A stretch of DNA of 64,000 nt. Origin: Streptomyces calvus (GTDB taxonomy: Bacteria > Actinomycetota > Actinomycetes > Streptomycetales > Streptomycetaceae). Positions 24,701 through 33,109 of the stretch are shown in pieces. How positions within the stretch are numbered: position 1 is the first letter of the stretch; each line of letters opens with the position of its first letter. The translations under genes and the position numbers were made by a program. The stretch is taken from contig NZ_VCNP01000054.1 of the NCBI RefSeq assembly GCF_006782915.1, forward strand, positions 186,001-250,000, in the 5' to 3' direction. The notes beneath the pieces were generated by a model. The model did no database searches and was not told where the DNA came from. It saw only the letters and a program-made list of their open reading frames with translations.

Positions 24701-27700
24701 TGGTCGTCGCCCTCCAGATCACCTTCGAGTTCCAGGTAGGTGGCGCGCAGCCGCTCCAGCGTGTCCGCGTCCGGCTCCGCCCACAGCCCGCGGTCGGCCG
24801 CCTCCAGCAGGCGTTCGGTGATGCCGCGCAGCGCCCACGGGTTGGACTTCTTCATGAAGTCCCGGTTCTCCGGCGCGAAGACGTACTCGGCGCTGAGCTT
24901 CTCGTACATCCAGTCGTCCACGACCCCGGCGGTGGCGTCGTAGCCGAACAGGTAGTCCACGGTCGCGGCCATCTCGAACGCGCCCTTGTAGCCGTGCCGC
25001 CGCATCGCCGCCATCCAGCGCGGGTTGACCACGCGGGCGCGGAACACGCGGTGCGTCTCCTCGCCGAGCGTGCGCGTCTTCACCTGGTCCGGGGTGGCCG
25101 AGTCGCCGACGTACGCCTCCGGGCTCGCGCCCGTCAGGTGCCGCACCATGGCGACCATGCCGCCGTGGTACTGGAAGTAGTCGTCGGCGTCGACCAGGTC
25201 GTGCTCACGGGTGTCGACGTTCTTCGCGGCGACCGCGATCCGCCGGAACGCCGTCTCCATGTCACCGCGCGCCGCCCGCCCGTCGAGCCCGCGCCCGTAG
25301 GCGTAGCCGCCCCACACCGCGTACACCTCGGCGAGGTCCGCGTCCGAGCGCCAGTTGCGGGCGTCGATCAGCGGCAGCAGCCCCGCCCCGTACGCGCCCG
25401 GCTTGGAGCCGAAGACGCGGGCGGTGGCCCGCCGCCGGTCGCCGTGCGCGGCGGTGTCCTCGTCGGCGTGCGCCCGTACGTAGTTGGACTCGGCCGGCTC
25501 GTCCAGCTCGGCCACCGCCCGCACCGCGTCGTCGATCAGCCCCACCACGTGCGGGAACGCGTCCCGGAAGAAGCCGGAGATGCGGACCGTGACGTCGATG
25601 CGCGGCCGGCCCAGCTCGGCGAGCGGCACCACCTCGAAGCCGGTCACCCGGCGGGACGCGTCGTCCCACACCGGGCGGCAGCCCAGCAGCGCCAGGATCT
25701 CGGCGATGTCGTCGCCCTGGGTGCGCATCGCGGACGTGCCCCACACCGTCAGGCCGACGGACTTCGGGTACGCGCCCGTGTCCTGGAGGTACCGCTGGAC
25801 CAGCGAGTCCGCGAGCGACTGCCCGACCTCCCAGCTCAGCCGCGACGGGATCGCCTTGGGGTCGACGGAGTAGAAGTTCCTGCCGGTCGGCAGCACGTTG
25901 ACCAGTCCGCGCGTCGGCGAGCCCGACGGGCCCGCCGGGACGTAACCGCCGTCCAGCGCCCGCAGGATGTGCCCGATCTCGTCGGTGGTGCGCGCGAGCC
26001 GCGGGACGACCTCCTCGCAGGCGAACCGCACCACGGCCACCGCGTCCGCGAGTTCGGTGCCGACGGCCTCGCGGACCAGCGCGGGCACCGCCGCCGCGTC
26101 CCAGCCGCGTTCCTCCATGCCCTCCACGATCCGCCGGCACAGCCGCTCCAGCAGGTCGATCGCGTCGGCGCCGGTGCGGGCGGGGCCGTCCACCAGGTCC
26201 GTCAGCTCCACCGGCACCTTCACCGGCGCGCCCGGCTCGGCCAGCAGCTCCTTCTCCACCAGCCCGAAGTGCTCGGCCAGCGCCGCCCGCAGCCCCGGCA
26301 GTGCGTTCGCCTGCCCGCCCCACACCTGCGAGGCGCGCAGCACGGCCAGCACCAGGTTGACGCGCGGCTCACCGACCGGCCCGCCGCCGAGGACGTGCAG
26401 CCCGTCGCGGATCTGCACGTCCTTGATCTCGCACAGATAGCCGTCGATGTGCATGACGAACTCGTCGAACTCGTCGTCGTCCGGCTGGTCCTCGACATGC
26501 AGGTCGTGGTGGAGCTCGGCGGCCTTCACCAGCGTCCAGATCTGCGCGCGCACCGCCGGCGCCTTCGCCGGGTCCAGGTCGGAGACGAGCGCGTACTCGT
26601 CGAGCAGCTGCTCCAGCTTCGCCAGGTCGCCGTAGGTGTCGGCGCGCGCCATCGGCGGCACCAGGTGGTCGACCACCGTCGCGTGCCCGCGCCGCTTGGC
26701 CTGGGTGCCCTCACCGGGGTCGTTGACGATGAACGGGTAGATCAGCGGCAGGTCGCCGAGGACCGCGTCCGGCGCGCAGCCGCCCGACAGCCCCAGCCCC
26801 TTGCCCGGCAGCCACTCCATGGTGCCGTGCTTGCCCATGTGCACGATCGCGTCGGCGCCGAAGCTGTTCTCCAGCCACCGGTACGCCGCCATGTAGTGGT
26901 GGGACGGCGGCATGTCGGGGTCGTGGTAGATCGCGATCGGGTTCTCGCCGAAGCCGCGCGGCGGCTGGATCATCACGACGACGTTCCCGAACTGCAGCGA
27001 CGCCAGCACGATGTCGTCGCCGTCGACGTACAGCGAGCCCGGCGGCTCGCCCCACGCCTCCGTCATCGCCTCGCGCAGCTCCGGGTCCAGCTTCTCGAAC
27101 CACGCCCGGTAGTCCGCCAGCGGCACCCGTGCGGGCGCCGCGGCCAGCTGGTCCTCCGTCAGCCACTCCACGTCGTGGCCGCCGGCCTCGATGAGCCGGT
27201 GGATCAGCTCGTCGCCGTTGTCCGGGTAGCCGTCGACGCCGTACCCGGCGTCCCGCAGCGCGTCCAGCACCCGGACCGCGGACGCCGGCGTGTCGAGGCC
27301 CACCGCGTTGCCGACGCGCGAGTGCTTCGTCGGGTAGGCCGTGAAAACCAGCGCGAGCCTCTTGTCGGCGTTCGCTTTGTGCCTGAGCGCCGCGTGCCGC
27401 ACGGCGATCCCGGCGACCCGCCCGGCCCGCTCCGGGTCGGCGACGTACACCGGCACGTCGTCGGGGCCCTGCTCCTTGAAGGAGAACGGGACCGTGATCA
27501 GGCGGCCGTCGAACTCCGGGATGGCGACCTGCATCGCCGCGTCCATGGGGGACAGGGCGGCGTCGGACTCCTCCCACGCGGCCCGCGACGACGTCAGGCA
27601 CAGCCCCTGCAGCACCGGCACGTCCAGGTCGGCCAGCGCGCCGATGTCCCAGGCCTCCTCGTCACCGCCGGCGGACGCCTGCGAGGCGTGCGTGCCGCCG

Positions 27701-28350
27701 GCCGCCAGCACCGTGGCGACCAGCGTGTCGGCCTTCGCCAGCAGCTCGTACAGCCCCGCGTCGGCGCCGCGCAGCGAACCGCAGTAGACGGGCAGGGCGT
27801 TGGCGCCGCGGGCCTCGATCGCGTCGCACAGGGTGTCCACGAAGGCGGTGTTGCCGCTCAGTTCGTGGGCGCGGTAGAAGAGCACGCCGACGGTGGGACG
27901 GCCCTCGACCGCGGCCCGCTCGCCGTGCACCCCGTACTCGGGCATCTTCCGCGGCTGTTCGAAGCCCTCACCGGTCAGCAGCACGGTGTCCGACAGGAAC
28001 CGGGCCAGCTCGGTCAGGTTGTCCGGGCCGCCCTCGACGAGGTAGCGCAGCGCCTCCGCCACCACACCGGCCGGCACCGTCGACTCGGCCATCAGCTCCG
28101 CGTCCGGCACCGTCTCGCCGCCGAGCAGCACCGTCGGGACGCCGGACCCCTTCAGCGCCGCCAGCCCGTCCTCCCAGGCGCGCTTGCCGCCCAGCAGCCG
28201 TACGACGGCGAGGTCCGCGCCGTCGAGCAGCGCGGGCAACTCCTCGGTCACGTCGACGCGGGTCGGGTTGCCGATCCGGTAGGAGGCGTCGGCGGCGCGG
28301 GCGGCCAGCAGGTCCGTGTCCGCGGTCGACAACAACAACACAGTGCTCAT
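24697..28350 (-). CDS. cobN: Cobaltochelatase large subunit
   Basis: CobN is the porphyrin-binding subunit that places cobalt into hydrogenobyrinic acid a,c-diamide. The 1217 residues match the family. Recognisable blocks include the N-terminal LLLSTADTDLLAARAA, VFTAYPTKHSRVGNAVGLDTP, HHYMAAYRWLENSFGADAIVHMGKHGTMEWLPGK (family core around 530-560), NLLPTGRNFYSVDP-like VNVLPTGRNFYSVDP, and GLTVWGTSAMRTQGDDIAE. The ATG overlaps the cobQ stop in ATGA. The next gene supplies the ATPase. Confidence 0.96.
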   Translation of the reverse strand: MSTVLLLSTADTDLLAARAADASYRIGNPTRVDVTEELPALLDGADLAVVRLLGGKRAWEDGLAALKGSGVPTVLLGGETVPDAELMAESTVPAGVVAEALRYLVEGGPDNLTELARFLSDTVLLTGEGFEQPRKMPEYGVHGERAAVEGRPTVGVLFYRAHELSGNTAFVDTLCDAIEARGANALPVYCGSLRGADAGLYELLAKADTLVATVLAAGGTHASQASAGGDEEAWDIGALADLDVPVLQGLCLTSSRAAWEESDAALSPMDAAMQVAIPEFDGRLITVPFSFKEQGPDDVPVYVADPERAGRVAGIAVRHAALRHKANADKRLALVFTAYPTKHSRVGNAVGLDTPASAVRVLDALRDAGYGVDGYPDNGDELIHRLIEAGGHDVEWLTEDQLAAAPARVPLADYRAWFEKLDPELREAMTEAWGEPPGSLYVDGDDIVLASLQFGNVVVMIQPPRGFGENPIAIYHDPDMPPSHHYMAAYRWLENSFGADAIVHMGKHGTMEWLPGKGLGLSGGCAPDAVLGDLPLIYPFIVNDPGEGTQAKRRGHATVVDHLVPPMARADTYGDLAKLEQLLDEYALVSDLDPAKAPAVRAQIWTLVKAAELHHDLHVEDQPDDDEFDEFVMHIDGYLCEIKDVQIRDGLHVLGGGPVGEPRVNLVLAVLRASQVWGGQANALPGLRAALAEHFGLVEKELLAEPGAPVKVPVELTDLVDGPARTGADAIDLLERLCRRIVEGMEERGWDAAAVPALVREAVGTELADAVAVVRFACEEVVPRLARTTDEIGHILRALDGGYVPAGPSGSPTRGLVNVLPTGRNFYSVDPKAIPSRLSWEVGQSLADSLVQRYLQDTGAYPKSVGLTVWGTSAMRTQGDDIAEILALLGCRPVWDDASRRVTGFEVVPLAELGRPRIDVTVRISGFFRDAFPHVVGLIDDAVRAVAELDEPAESNYVRAHADEDTAAHGDRRRATARVFGSKPGAYGAGLLPLIDARNWRSDADLAEVYAVWGGYAYGRGLDGRAARGDMETAFRRIAVAAKNVDTREHDLVDADDYFQYHGGMVAMVRHLTGASPEAYVGDSATPDQVKTRTLGEETHRVFRARVVNPRWMAAMRRHGYKGAFEMAATVDYLFGYDATAGVVDDWMYEKLSAEYVFAPENRDFMKKSNPWALRGITERLLEAADRGLWAEPDADTLERLRATYLELEGDLEGDDQ

Positions 28351-29858
28351 GCGGGCGCTCCCGGTGGAATGAAAGGCAGTCCTTGCGGCGCGCCCGACTC
28401 GATGAGCCGCCACAGCGCGTCCGTGTCCGCGTGCTGTTCGATGAGATCGCCGAGCCGGTCGAGCTGCTCCTCGCGCAGCGCGGCGAACGAGGTGTCGGGG
28501 GCCGGCACGAAACGGCGTCCCGCGGCGGCGGCGACCTCGCGCAGGAAGGCCCGCCGGAACCCGTCCGACTCCAGCGAGCCGTGCCAGTGCGTGCCCCAGG
28601 TCTGGCCGACCCGGCAGCCGTCCAGGAAGGGTTCACCGCCGAGCACGTCGGCGACCCCGTGATGGATCTCGTACCCCTCGACGGGCTCTCCGAGGGCCCG
28701 GCCGACGGGACGCGTGAGCGTCTTCTCGCGGGCGAAACGCACCCGTACGGGCAGGACGCCGAGCCCGTCCACGTGCCCGGCGCGGCTCTCGACCTCGTCC
28801 TCGATGTGCTCGCCGAGGACCTGGAAGCCGCCGCAGATGCCCAGCACGGGCCGCCCCTCGGCCGCCCGCCGCCGCAGCGCGTCCGCCAGCCCGCGCTCCC
28901 GCAGCCACTCCAGCGCCCGCACCGTCCCGCGGGTTCCCGGTACGACCACGAGGTCGGCGTCGGCCAGCTCCTCGGGCCGGTCCACGAACCGCACCACGAC
29001 GCCCGGTTCGGCGGCGAGCGCGTCCACGTCCGTGAAGTTGGACATCAGCGGCACCGCGCACACCGCGACCCGCAGCACGTCCTCGCCGACCGGCGGCGCG
29101 ACGACCGACTCCCGCACCGTCCCCCGCAGGGAGACGCGCAGGCCGTCCTCCTCGTCGATGCCGAGCCCGTGCCGGAACGGCAGCACGCCGTACGTCCGCC
29201 GCCCGGTGAGGCCGTGCAGCATCTCCAGCCCCGGCTCCAGCAGCGACACGTCGCCGCGGAACTTGTTCACCAGGTACCCGGCGACCAGCTCCTGGTCCTC
29301 GCGGGACAGCAGCGCGACCGTGCCGAAGAACGACGCGAAGACGCCGCCGCGGTCGATGTCGCCGACGACGAGCACGGGAAGCCCGGCGTTCCTGGCGATG
29401 CCCATGTTCACGATGTCCGTCCGCCGCAGATTGATCTCGGCCGGACTCCCGGCCCCCTCACAGATCACCGCGTCATACGTGCCCCGCAATTGCTCCAAAC
29501 AGTCCAACACCGTTGCCAGCAACCGCTGTTGGCGACCACCGTGGTATCCGCGGGCGCTCATCTCGCCGACCGGCCGGCCCATCAGCACCACCTGGCTGGA
29601 CTGCTCGCCGCCCGGCTTGAGCAGCACCGGGTTCATCAGCGCGGCCGGCTCGACCCGGCAGGCCTGGGCCTGCATGGCCTGGGCCCGCCCGATCTCGGCG
29701 CCCTCCCGGGTGACGAACGAGTTCAGCGACATGTTCTGCGCCTTGAACGGCGCGACCTTCACGCCCTGGCGCACCAGCCACCGGCAGATCCCGGCGGTCA
29801 CCACGCTCTTGCCGGCGTCCGAGGTGGTCCCGGCGACCAGCAGACCCCCACCGCTCAT
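28347..29858 (-). CDS. cobQ: Adenosylcobyric acid synthase (glutamine-hydrolysing)
   Basis: CobQ/CbiP amidates the b, d, e and g side chains of adenosylcobyrinic acid a,c-diamide. The 503 residues start with the ATPase loop AGTTSDAGKSVV (9-20) and KAQNMSLNSFVT, and the C-terminal glutamine amidotransferase domain has the nucleophile in VLGICGGFQVLGEH and the histidine in YEIHHG. The ATG at 29858 overlaps the cobD stop in ATGA. Confidence 0.96.
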   Translation of the reverse strand: MSGGGLLVAGTTSDAGKSVVTAGICRWLVRQGVKVAPFKAQNMSLNSFVTREGAEIGRAQAMQAQACRVEPAALMNPVLLKPGGEQSSQVVLMGRPVGEMSARGYHGGRQQRLLATVLDCLEQLRGTYDAVICEGAGSPAEINLRRTDIVNMGIARNAGLPVLVVGDIDRGGVFASFFGTVALLSREDQELVAGYLVNKFRGDVSLLEPGLEMLHGLTGRRTYGVLPFRHGLGIDEEDGLRVSLRGTVRESVVAPPVGEDVLRVAVCAVPLMSNFTDVDALAAEPGVVVRFVDRPEELADADLVVVPGTRGTVRALEWLRERGLADALRRRAAEGRPVLGICGGFQVLGEHIEDEVESRAGHVDGLGVLPVRVRFAREKTLTRPVGRALGEPVEGYEIHHGVADVLGGEPFLDGCRVGQTWGTHWHGSLESDGFRRAFLREVAAAAGRRFVPAPDTSFAALREEQLDRLGDLIEQHADTDALWRLIESGAPQGLPFIPPGAPA

Positions 29859-30796
29859 GACGTACGTCCCTTCCTGACGAGCCGCGCGGCGGCACCGGCC
29901 CCGAGCGCGAGCCAGCCGACCCGCCGCGAGAGCCGTACCGCCCGGTCGATGTCGGACACGGCCACGGCACGGCCGCCGCCGTTGAGCACGGGCCGGTGCT
30001 CGACCCGCCCGCCGTAGGACAGGGTTCCGCCGAGCCGCACGCCGAGCGCGCCCGCGAAGGACGCCTCCACGGGCCCGGCGTTGGGACTCGGATGCTTCGC
30101 GGCGTCCGCGCGCCACGCCCGCACGGCACCGAGCGGATCCGGTCCGCTCAGGGCGGCGAGGACGGCGGTCAGCCGCGCCCCGGGCCACCCGGCGACGTCG
30201 TCGAGGCGGGCGGAGGCCCAGCCGTAGCGCAGGTGGCGCGGGGACTTGTGGCCGACCATCGCGTCCAGCGTGTTGACGGCGCGGAACCCGAGCAGCCCCG
30301 GCACCCCGGCGACCGCCCCCCACACCAGCGCGCCCACCACGGCGTCGGAGGTGTTCTCGGCGACGGACTCGACCACCGCGCGGGCGATGCCGTCGGCGTC
30401 CAGGGCCTGCGGGTCCCGGCCGCACAGGTGCGGCAGCCGCTCCCGGGCCGCGTCGACGTCGCCGGCCTCCAGGGCCCGTCCGATGGTGCGGGCCTCCCGG
30501 GCCAGCGAGGTGCCGCCGACGACGGCCCAGGTGGCGACGGCGGTCATGGCGACGGAGGCGGCGGGGGAGGAGCGTACGCAGCGGGCGGCGAGGCCGCCGA
30601 GCGCGACGGCGCCGCCGACGCAGACGGCCGTGTGCACGGCGCCCGCGCCGCGGTGGTCACGCCACAGCACACGCTCCACGGCGGCCGCGGCCCGGCCGAA
30701 GGCGGCGACCGGATGCCCGCGGCGGGGATCGCCGAGCAGGAGGTCGCCGAGGAGGCCGGCGGCGGCGCCGTACGCGAACACGCGATCGGCACCCAT
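29855..30796 (-). CDS. cobD: Adenosylcobinamide-phosphate synthase (CobD/CbiB)
   Basis: This inner-membrane enzyme attaches the aminopropanol phosphate arm to adenosylcobyric acid. The 313 residues are rich in hydrophobic segments and include the family blocks LLGDLLLGDPRRGHPVAAFGR near the N-terminus, VESVAENTSDAVVGALVWGAVAGVPG and VNTLDAMVGHKSPRHLRYGWASARLDD. The ATG at 30796 lies four bases after the stop of the leader ORF and has only a weak GGAACC ahead of it, so translation is probably coupled. It is the first enzyme gene of the operon. Confidence 0.94.
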   Translation of the reverse strand: MGADRVFAYGAAAGLLGDLLLGDPRRGHPVAAFGRAAAAVERVLWRDHRGAGAVHTAVCVGGAVALGGLAARCVRSSPAASVAMTAVATWAVVGGTSLAREARTIGRALEAGDVDAARERLPHLCGRDPQALDADGIARAVVESVAENTSDAVVGALVWGAVAGVPGLLGFRAVNTLDAMVGHKSPRHLRYGWASARLDDVAGWPGARLTAVLAALSGPDPLGAVRAWRADAAKHPSPNAGPVEASFAGALGVRLGGTLSYGGRVEHRPVLNGGGRAVAVSDIDRAVRLSRRVGWLALGAGAAARLVRKGRTS

Positions 30797-30800
30797 GGGT

Positions 30801-30881
30801 TCAGCCGGCCGAGGTTCCGGAGGGAAGGGCACCGCGTCGGGGCGGGGTGTCGCTGGTCGACCTCAACAGGCAGCCGCGCAT
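30801..30881 (-). CDS. 26-codon leader ORF between riboswitch and cobD
   Basis: This small frame starts at ATG 30881 and encodes MRGCLLRSTSDTPPRRGALP plus six residues, ending in TGA five bases before the cobD ATG. It has a good ribosome-binding site (GTGAGGACC, about nine bases ahead), better than that of cobD itself. It probably hands ribosomes on to cobD, so that the riboswitch could control cobD by opening or closing the leader site. The peptide has no recognised domain and could be without function. That it is translated is inferred. Confidence 0.5.
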   Translation of the reverse strand: MRGCLLRSTSDTPPRRGALPSGTSAG

Positions 30882-30904
30882 GGCGTTAGGTCCTCACTCA
30901 GGGT

Positions 30905-31060
30905 GTCCACGCCCTGGTTCGACAAGACCGGCGGTGAGAGTTCCTGGCTCCCGGGGTGGGCACCCCGGTGACAGTGGCGGGACCGCGCCGGACTCGCACC
31001 GGCTTCCTCTCCTGCCGCCGTAATGGCTGAGGCAGTCCACCACGGCCCCGGAAGGGCCGT
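30905..31060 (-). promoter_or_regulatory. Cobalamin (adenosylcobalamin) riboswitch
   Basis: Read on the minus strand, the conserved elements come in the right order: GAAGCCGGTGCGAGTCCGGC (its plus-strand core is 30988-31002), then CGCCACTGT (plus 30971-30979), then a GC hairpin and the B12 box AGCCAGGAACTCTCACCGCC (30930-30949). It lies directly upstream of the leader ORF and cobD. By the known behaviour of this class, binding of the coenzyme should turn down expression of the whole operon. No intrinsic terminator is obvious after it, so control of translation is more likely. Ends are approximate. Confidence 0.93.
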
Positions 31061-31149
31061 CAACTTGCCGTTGACCTGCGACGGCGAAGTGTGCTGAGGC
31101 CCACAACAGGGTTGGACGGGGCCGAACGCGGGCAGGGGCCGCGGGCACG

Positions 31150-31195
31150 CCGACGGGCGGTGCGGAGGGCCGGGGCGCTCCGCACCGCCCGTCGG
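31150..31195 (-). terminator. Strong hairpin after the small membrane-protein gene
   Basis: A perfect 18-bp stem (31150-31167 with 31178-31195) encloses a 10-base loop. It lies about 40 bases beyond the stop at 31236 and insulates the phosphate transporter operon from the cobalamin promoter. Confidence 0.8.
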
Positions 31196-31235
31196 ACGGT
31201 GACGATCCGTGACGTCGGGACGACGTCGTACGGGA

Positions 31236-31457
31236 TCAGGCCATGATCAGGTAGATGCCGTAGGCCACCGCCGCCGCGCAGGCCGCGAAGCAGGCGTAGG
31301 CGCCGGTGACGGCGAGGGCCGCGGACCGGCCCTCGGCGGCGGCCCGCTCCTGGCGGGACAGGCCGTTGATGCCGAGGGTGAACAGGGCCACCAGGGCCAC
31401 GGTGACCACGAGGCTGACGCCGAAGACGGAACCGAGGGCCGCCCAGTCGATCTTCAT
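31236..31457 (-). CDS. Small two-helix membrane protein downstream of pit
   Basis: This 73-residue protein has two membrane segments (about 8-31 and 49-70) joined by a short charged loop (SRQERAAAEGRS). It starts 31 bases after the transporter gene on the same strand with AGGAAGAAGAGC ahead of the ATG, and is followed by a strong terminator, so it belongs to the transporter operon. It resembles small partner proteins often found next to Streptomyces Pit transporters; its role is unknown. Confidence 0.85.
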   Translation of the reverse strand: MKIDWAALGSVFGVSLVVTVALVALFTLGINGLSRQERAAAEGRSAALAVTGAYACFAACAAAVAYGIYLIMA

Positions 31458-31488
31458 GGTGCTCTTCTTCCTTCGTACCGGGTCGCGG

Positions 31489-32769
31489 TCAGACGGTGGT
31501 CCGGGCAGGCGGGGACGCCGGGTCGGTGGGCGCCGGGGCCGGGATGGCGGCGGCGAGCTCCTCGCCCGCGGTGCCGGCGGTGGCCTCCTCGCCGACGGTG
31601 CCGGCCGGGGGCGGCGTCACCGCGGCGATCGCCTGGGTCACCACGCCGGACGGCTCCTCGCCGGACACGTCGTGGTCGTTGACGTTGGTGTGGTCGACGA
31701 CCTCGCGCCGGGAGATCTTCCAGATCGCCGCGCTGGAGGCGACCAGGAAGACGGCCACGAGGGCGGTGCCCCAGTCGCCGAAGCCGCAGACCCACTCGGC
31801 GACCGCCGCGACGAGGGCCGCGGCCGGCAGCGTCAGGCCCCAGGCGACGAACATCCGGGTGGCCGTCGACCAGCGGACGACGCCGCCCTTGCGGCCGAGG
31901 CCCGCGCCCATCACGGCGCCGGAGACGGAGTGCGTGGTGGACAGCGAGAAGCCGAGGTGGGAGGAGGCCAGAATGACCGTCGCGGCGCTGGTCTGGGCGG
32001 CGAAGCCCTGCTGCGGCCGGAGGTCGGTCAGGCCCTTGCCCATGGTGCGGATGATGCGCCAGCCGCCGAGGTACGTGCCGAGCGCGATGGCGATGCCGGC
32101 CGAGAGGATGACCCACATGGGCGGGTCGGAGTCGGGGGCGAGGGTGCCGCCGGCGACCAGGGCGAGGGTGATGATGCCCATCGTCTTCTGGGCGTCGTTG
32201 GTGCCGTGGGCGAGGGAGACCAGGCCCGCGGAGGCGATCTGCCCGGCGCGGTAGCCCTTCGCGGAGGCCTTGCCGTCGGCGTCGCGGCCCAGGCGGTAGG
32301 TCAGCCGGGTCGCGAACATCGCGGCCACGCCGGCCACCAGCGGGGCGGCGATCGCGGGGATCAGGACCTTGGTGACGAGGACGTCGCCGTGCACCGCGCC
32401 GAAGCCGGCCGAGGCGACGGTGGCGCCGATCAGGCCGCCCATCAGGGCGTGCGAGGAGCTGGACGGCAGACCGACCAGCCAGGTCAACAGGTTCCAGAGG
32501 ATCGCGCCGACCAGGGCGGCGAAGATGACCTCGGGACGGATGCCGGCCTCGTCGACGAGGCCCTTGGAGATCGTGTTGGCGACCTCCACCGAGAGAAAGG
32601 CGCCGACAAGGTTCAGCACGGCGGACATGGCCACCGCGACCTTGGGCTTGAGCGCACCGGTCGAAATGGTCGTTGCCATCGCGTTCGCGGTGTCGTGGAA
32701 ACCGTTCGTGAAATCGAACGCGAGTGCGGTTACCACCACAATCGCGAGGATCAGCGAGAAGCTTTCCAT
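31489..32769 (-). CDS. pit: Low-affinity inorganic phosphate transporter (Pit family)
   Basis: This membrane protein of 426 residues couples phosphate (as metal phosphate) uptake to protons. The two PHO4 signatures are present as FDFTNGFHDTANAMAT near the N-terminus and SLAHGTNDAQKTMGI in the second half, with about ten membrane segments and the STTHSVSGAVMGAG block. The C-terminal 80 residues are a Pro/Ala/Thr/Glu-rich cytoplasmic tail. The ATG at 32769 lacks a good ribosome-binding site (CCTGGGTAA precedes it). A PHO box lies about 40-70 bases upstream. Confidence 0.94.
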   Translation of the reverse strand: MESFSLILAIVVVTALAFDFTNGFHDTANAMATTISTGALKPKVAVAMSAVLNLVGAFLSVEVANTISKGLVDEAGIRPEVIFAALVGAILWNLLTWLVGLPSSSSHALMGGLIGATVASAGFGAVHGDVLVTKVLIPAIAAPLVAGVAAMFATRLTYRLGRDADGKASAKGYRAGQIASAGLVSLAHGTNDAQKTMGIITLALVAGGTLAPDSDPPMWVILSAGIAIALGTYLGGWRIIRTMGKGLTDLRPQQGFAAQTSAATVILASSHLGFSLSTTHSVSGAVMGAGLGRKGGVVRWSTATRMFVAWGLTLPAAALVAAVAEWVCGFGDWGTALVAVFLVASSAAIWKISRREVVDHTNVNDHDVSGEEPSGVVTQAIAAVTPPPAGTVGEEATAGTAGEELAAAIPAPAPTDPASPPARTTV

Positions 32770-33109
32770 TTACCCAGGCAATCGTTCGAGGTCATTGGCT
32801 GGTCGACCGTAGGTAACCAGGGTGAACGGAAGATGAACTGGAACGGGCGTCGGGGTGACCGTAAGAGGGGGTGGTCGCTCCGCCGATCGGCCGTCCCGCC
32901 GCGGCTCCCGCCGTGCGGGCCCCGCAGGGACCGGCCGGCCGCCCCGGACGGGACGCTTCATCCGGTCGGGTGAGCCGCCGAGGAGACGCTGGTCACCCGG
33001 GAGGGTGTCGCGCCGCCGTCGTGTCGTCGCGGGCGTGGCGCGGGGTCGGCTTCCGGCCTGTCTGCCCCGGCCCCCGGCGCCCCGGGGAGCCGCCTGGCAG
33101 GATCATGGC
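32770..33109. other. Divergent intergenic region between pit and the aldolase gene
   Basis: The left part (32770-32840) is relatively AT-rich and carries the PHO box. The rest is GC-rich and featureless apart from short inverted repeats. No additional gene is supported. Confidence 0.6.
32810..32838 (-). promoter_or_regulatory. PHO box (PhoP-binding direct repeats) upstream of pit
   Basis: On the minus strand GTTCATC (32838-32832) and GTTCACC (32827-32821) lie exactly 11 bases apart, and a weaker third unit TTACCTA follows at the same spacing. This fits the streptomycete PhoP direct-repeat unit GTTCACC-N4. It suggests that the transporter responds to phosphate through PhoR-PhoP; whether up or down is not decided by sequence. 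Confidence 0.72.

Larger units (their letters stand above)
30882..31235. other. Leader region of the cobalamin operon and terminator of the upstream gene
   Basis: This 354-base stretch holds the cobalamin riboswitch (about 30905-31060), a 5' hairpin (31042-31060: ACGGCCC / GGGCCGT), an inverted repeat GTCAAC-N5-GTTGAC (31059-31075) and the terminator at 31150-31195. The promoter of the operon should lie around 31075-31145, but no boxes are convincing. Confidence 0.7.

Noticed and set aside
24994..28662. Open frame of 1222 codons on the plus strand opposite cobN
   Set aside because: It is the complement of the well-supported cobN and cobQ genes. Its product is Arg/Gly/Val/His-rich with no domain, and such long antisense frames are normal in very GC-rich DNA.
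30801..30881. Extending cobD upstream to 30832 instead of calling a separate leader ORF
   Set aside because: The GTG at 30832 has no ribosome-binding site, the added residues (MPFPPEPRPAEP) do not look like CobD, and the family start fits ATG 30796.
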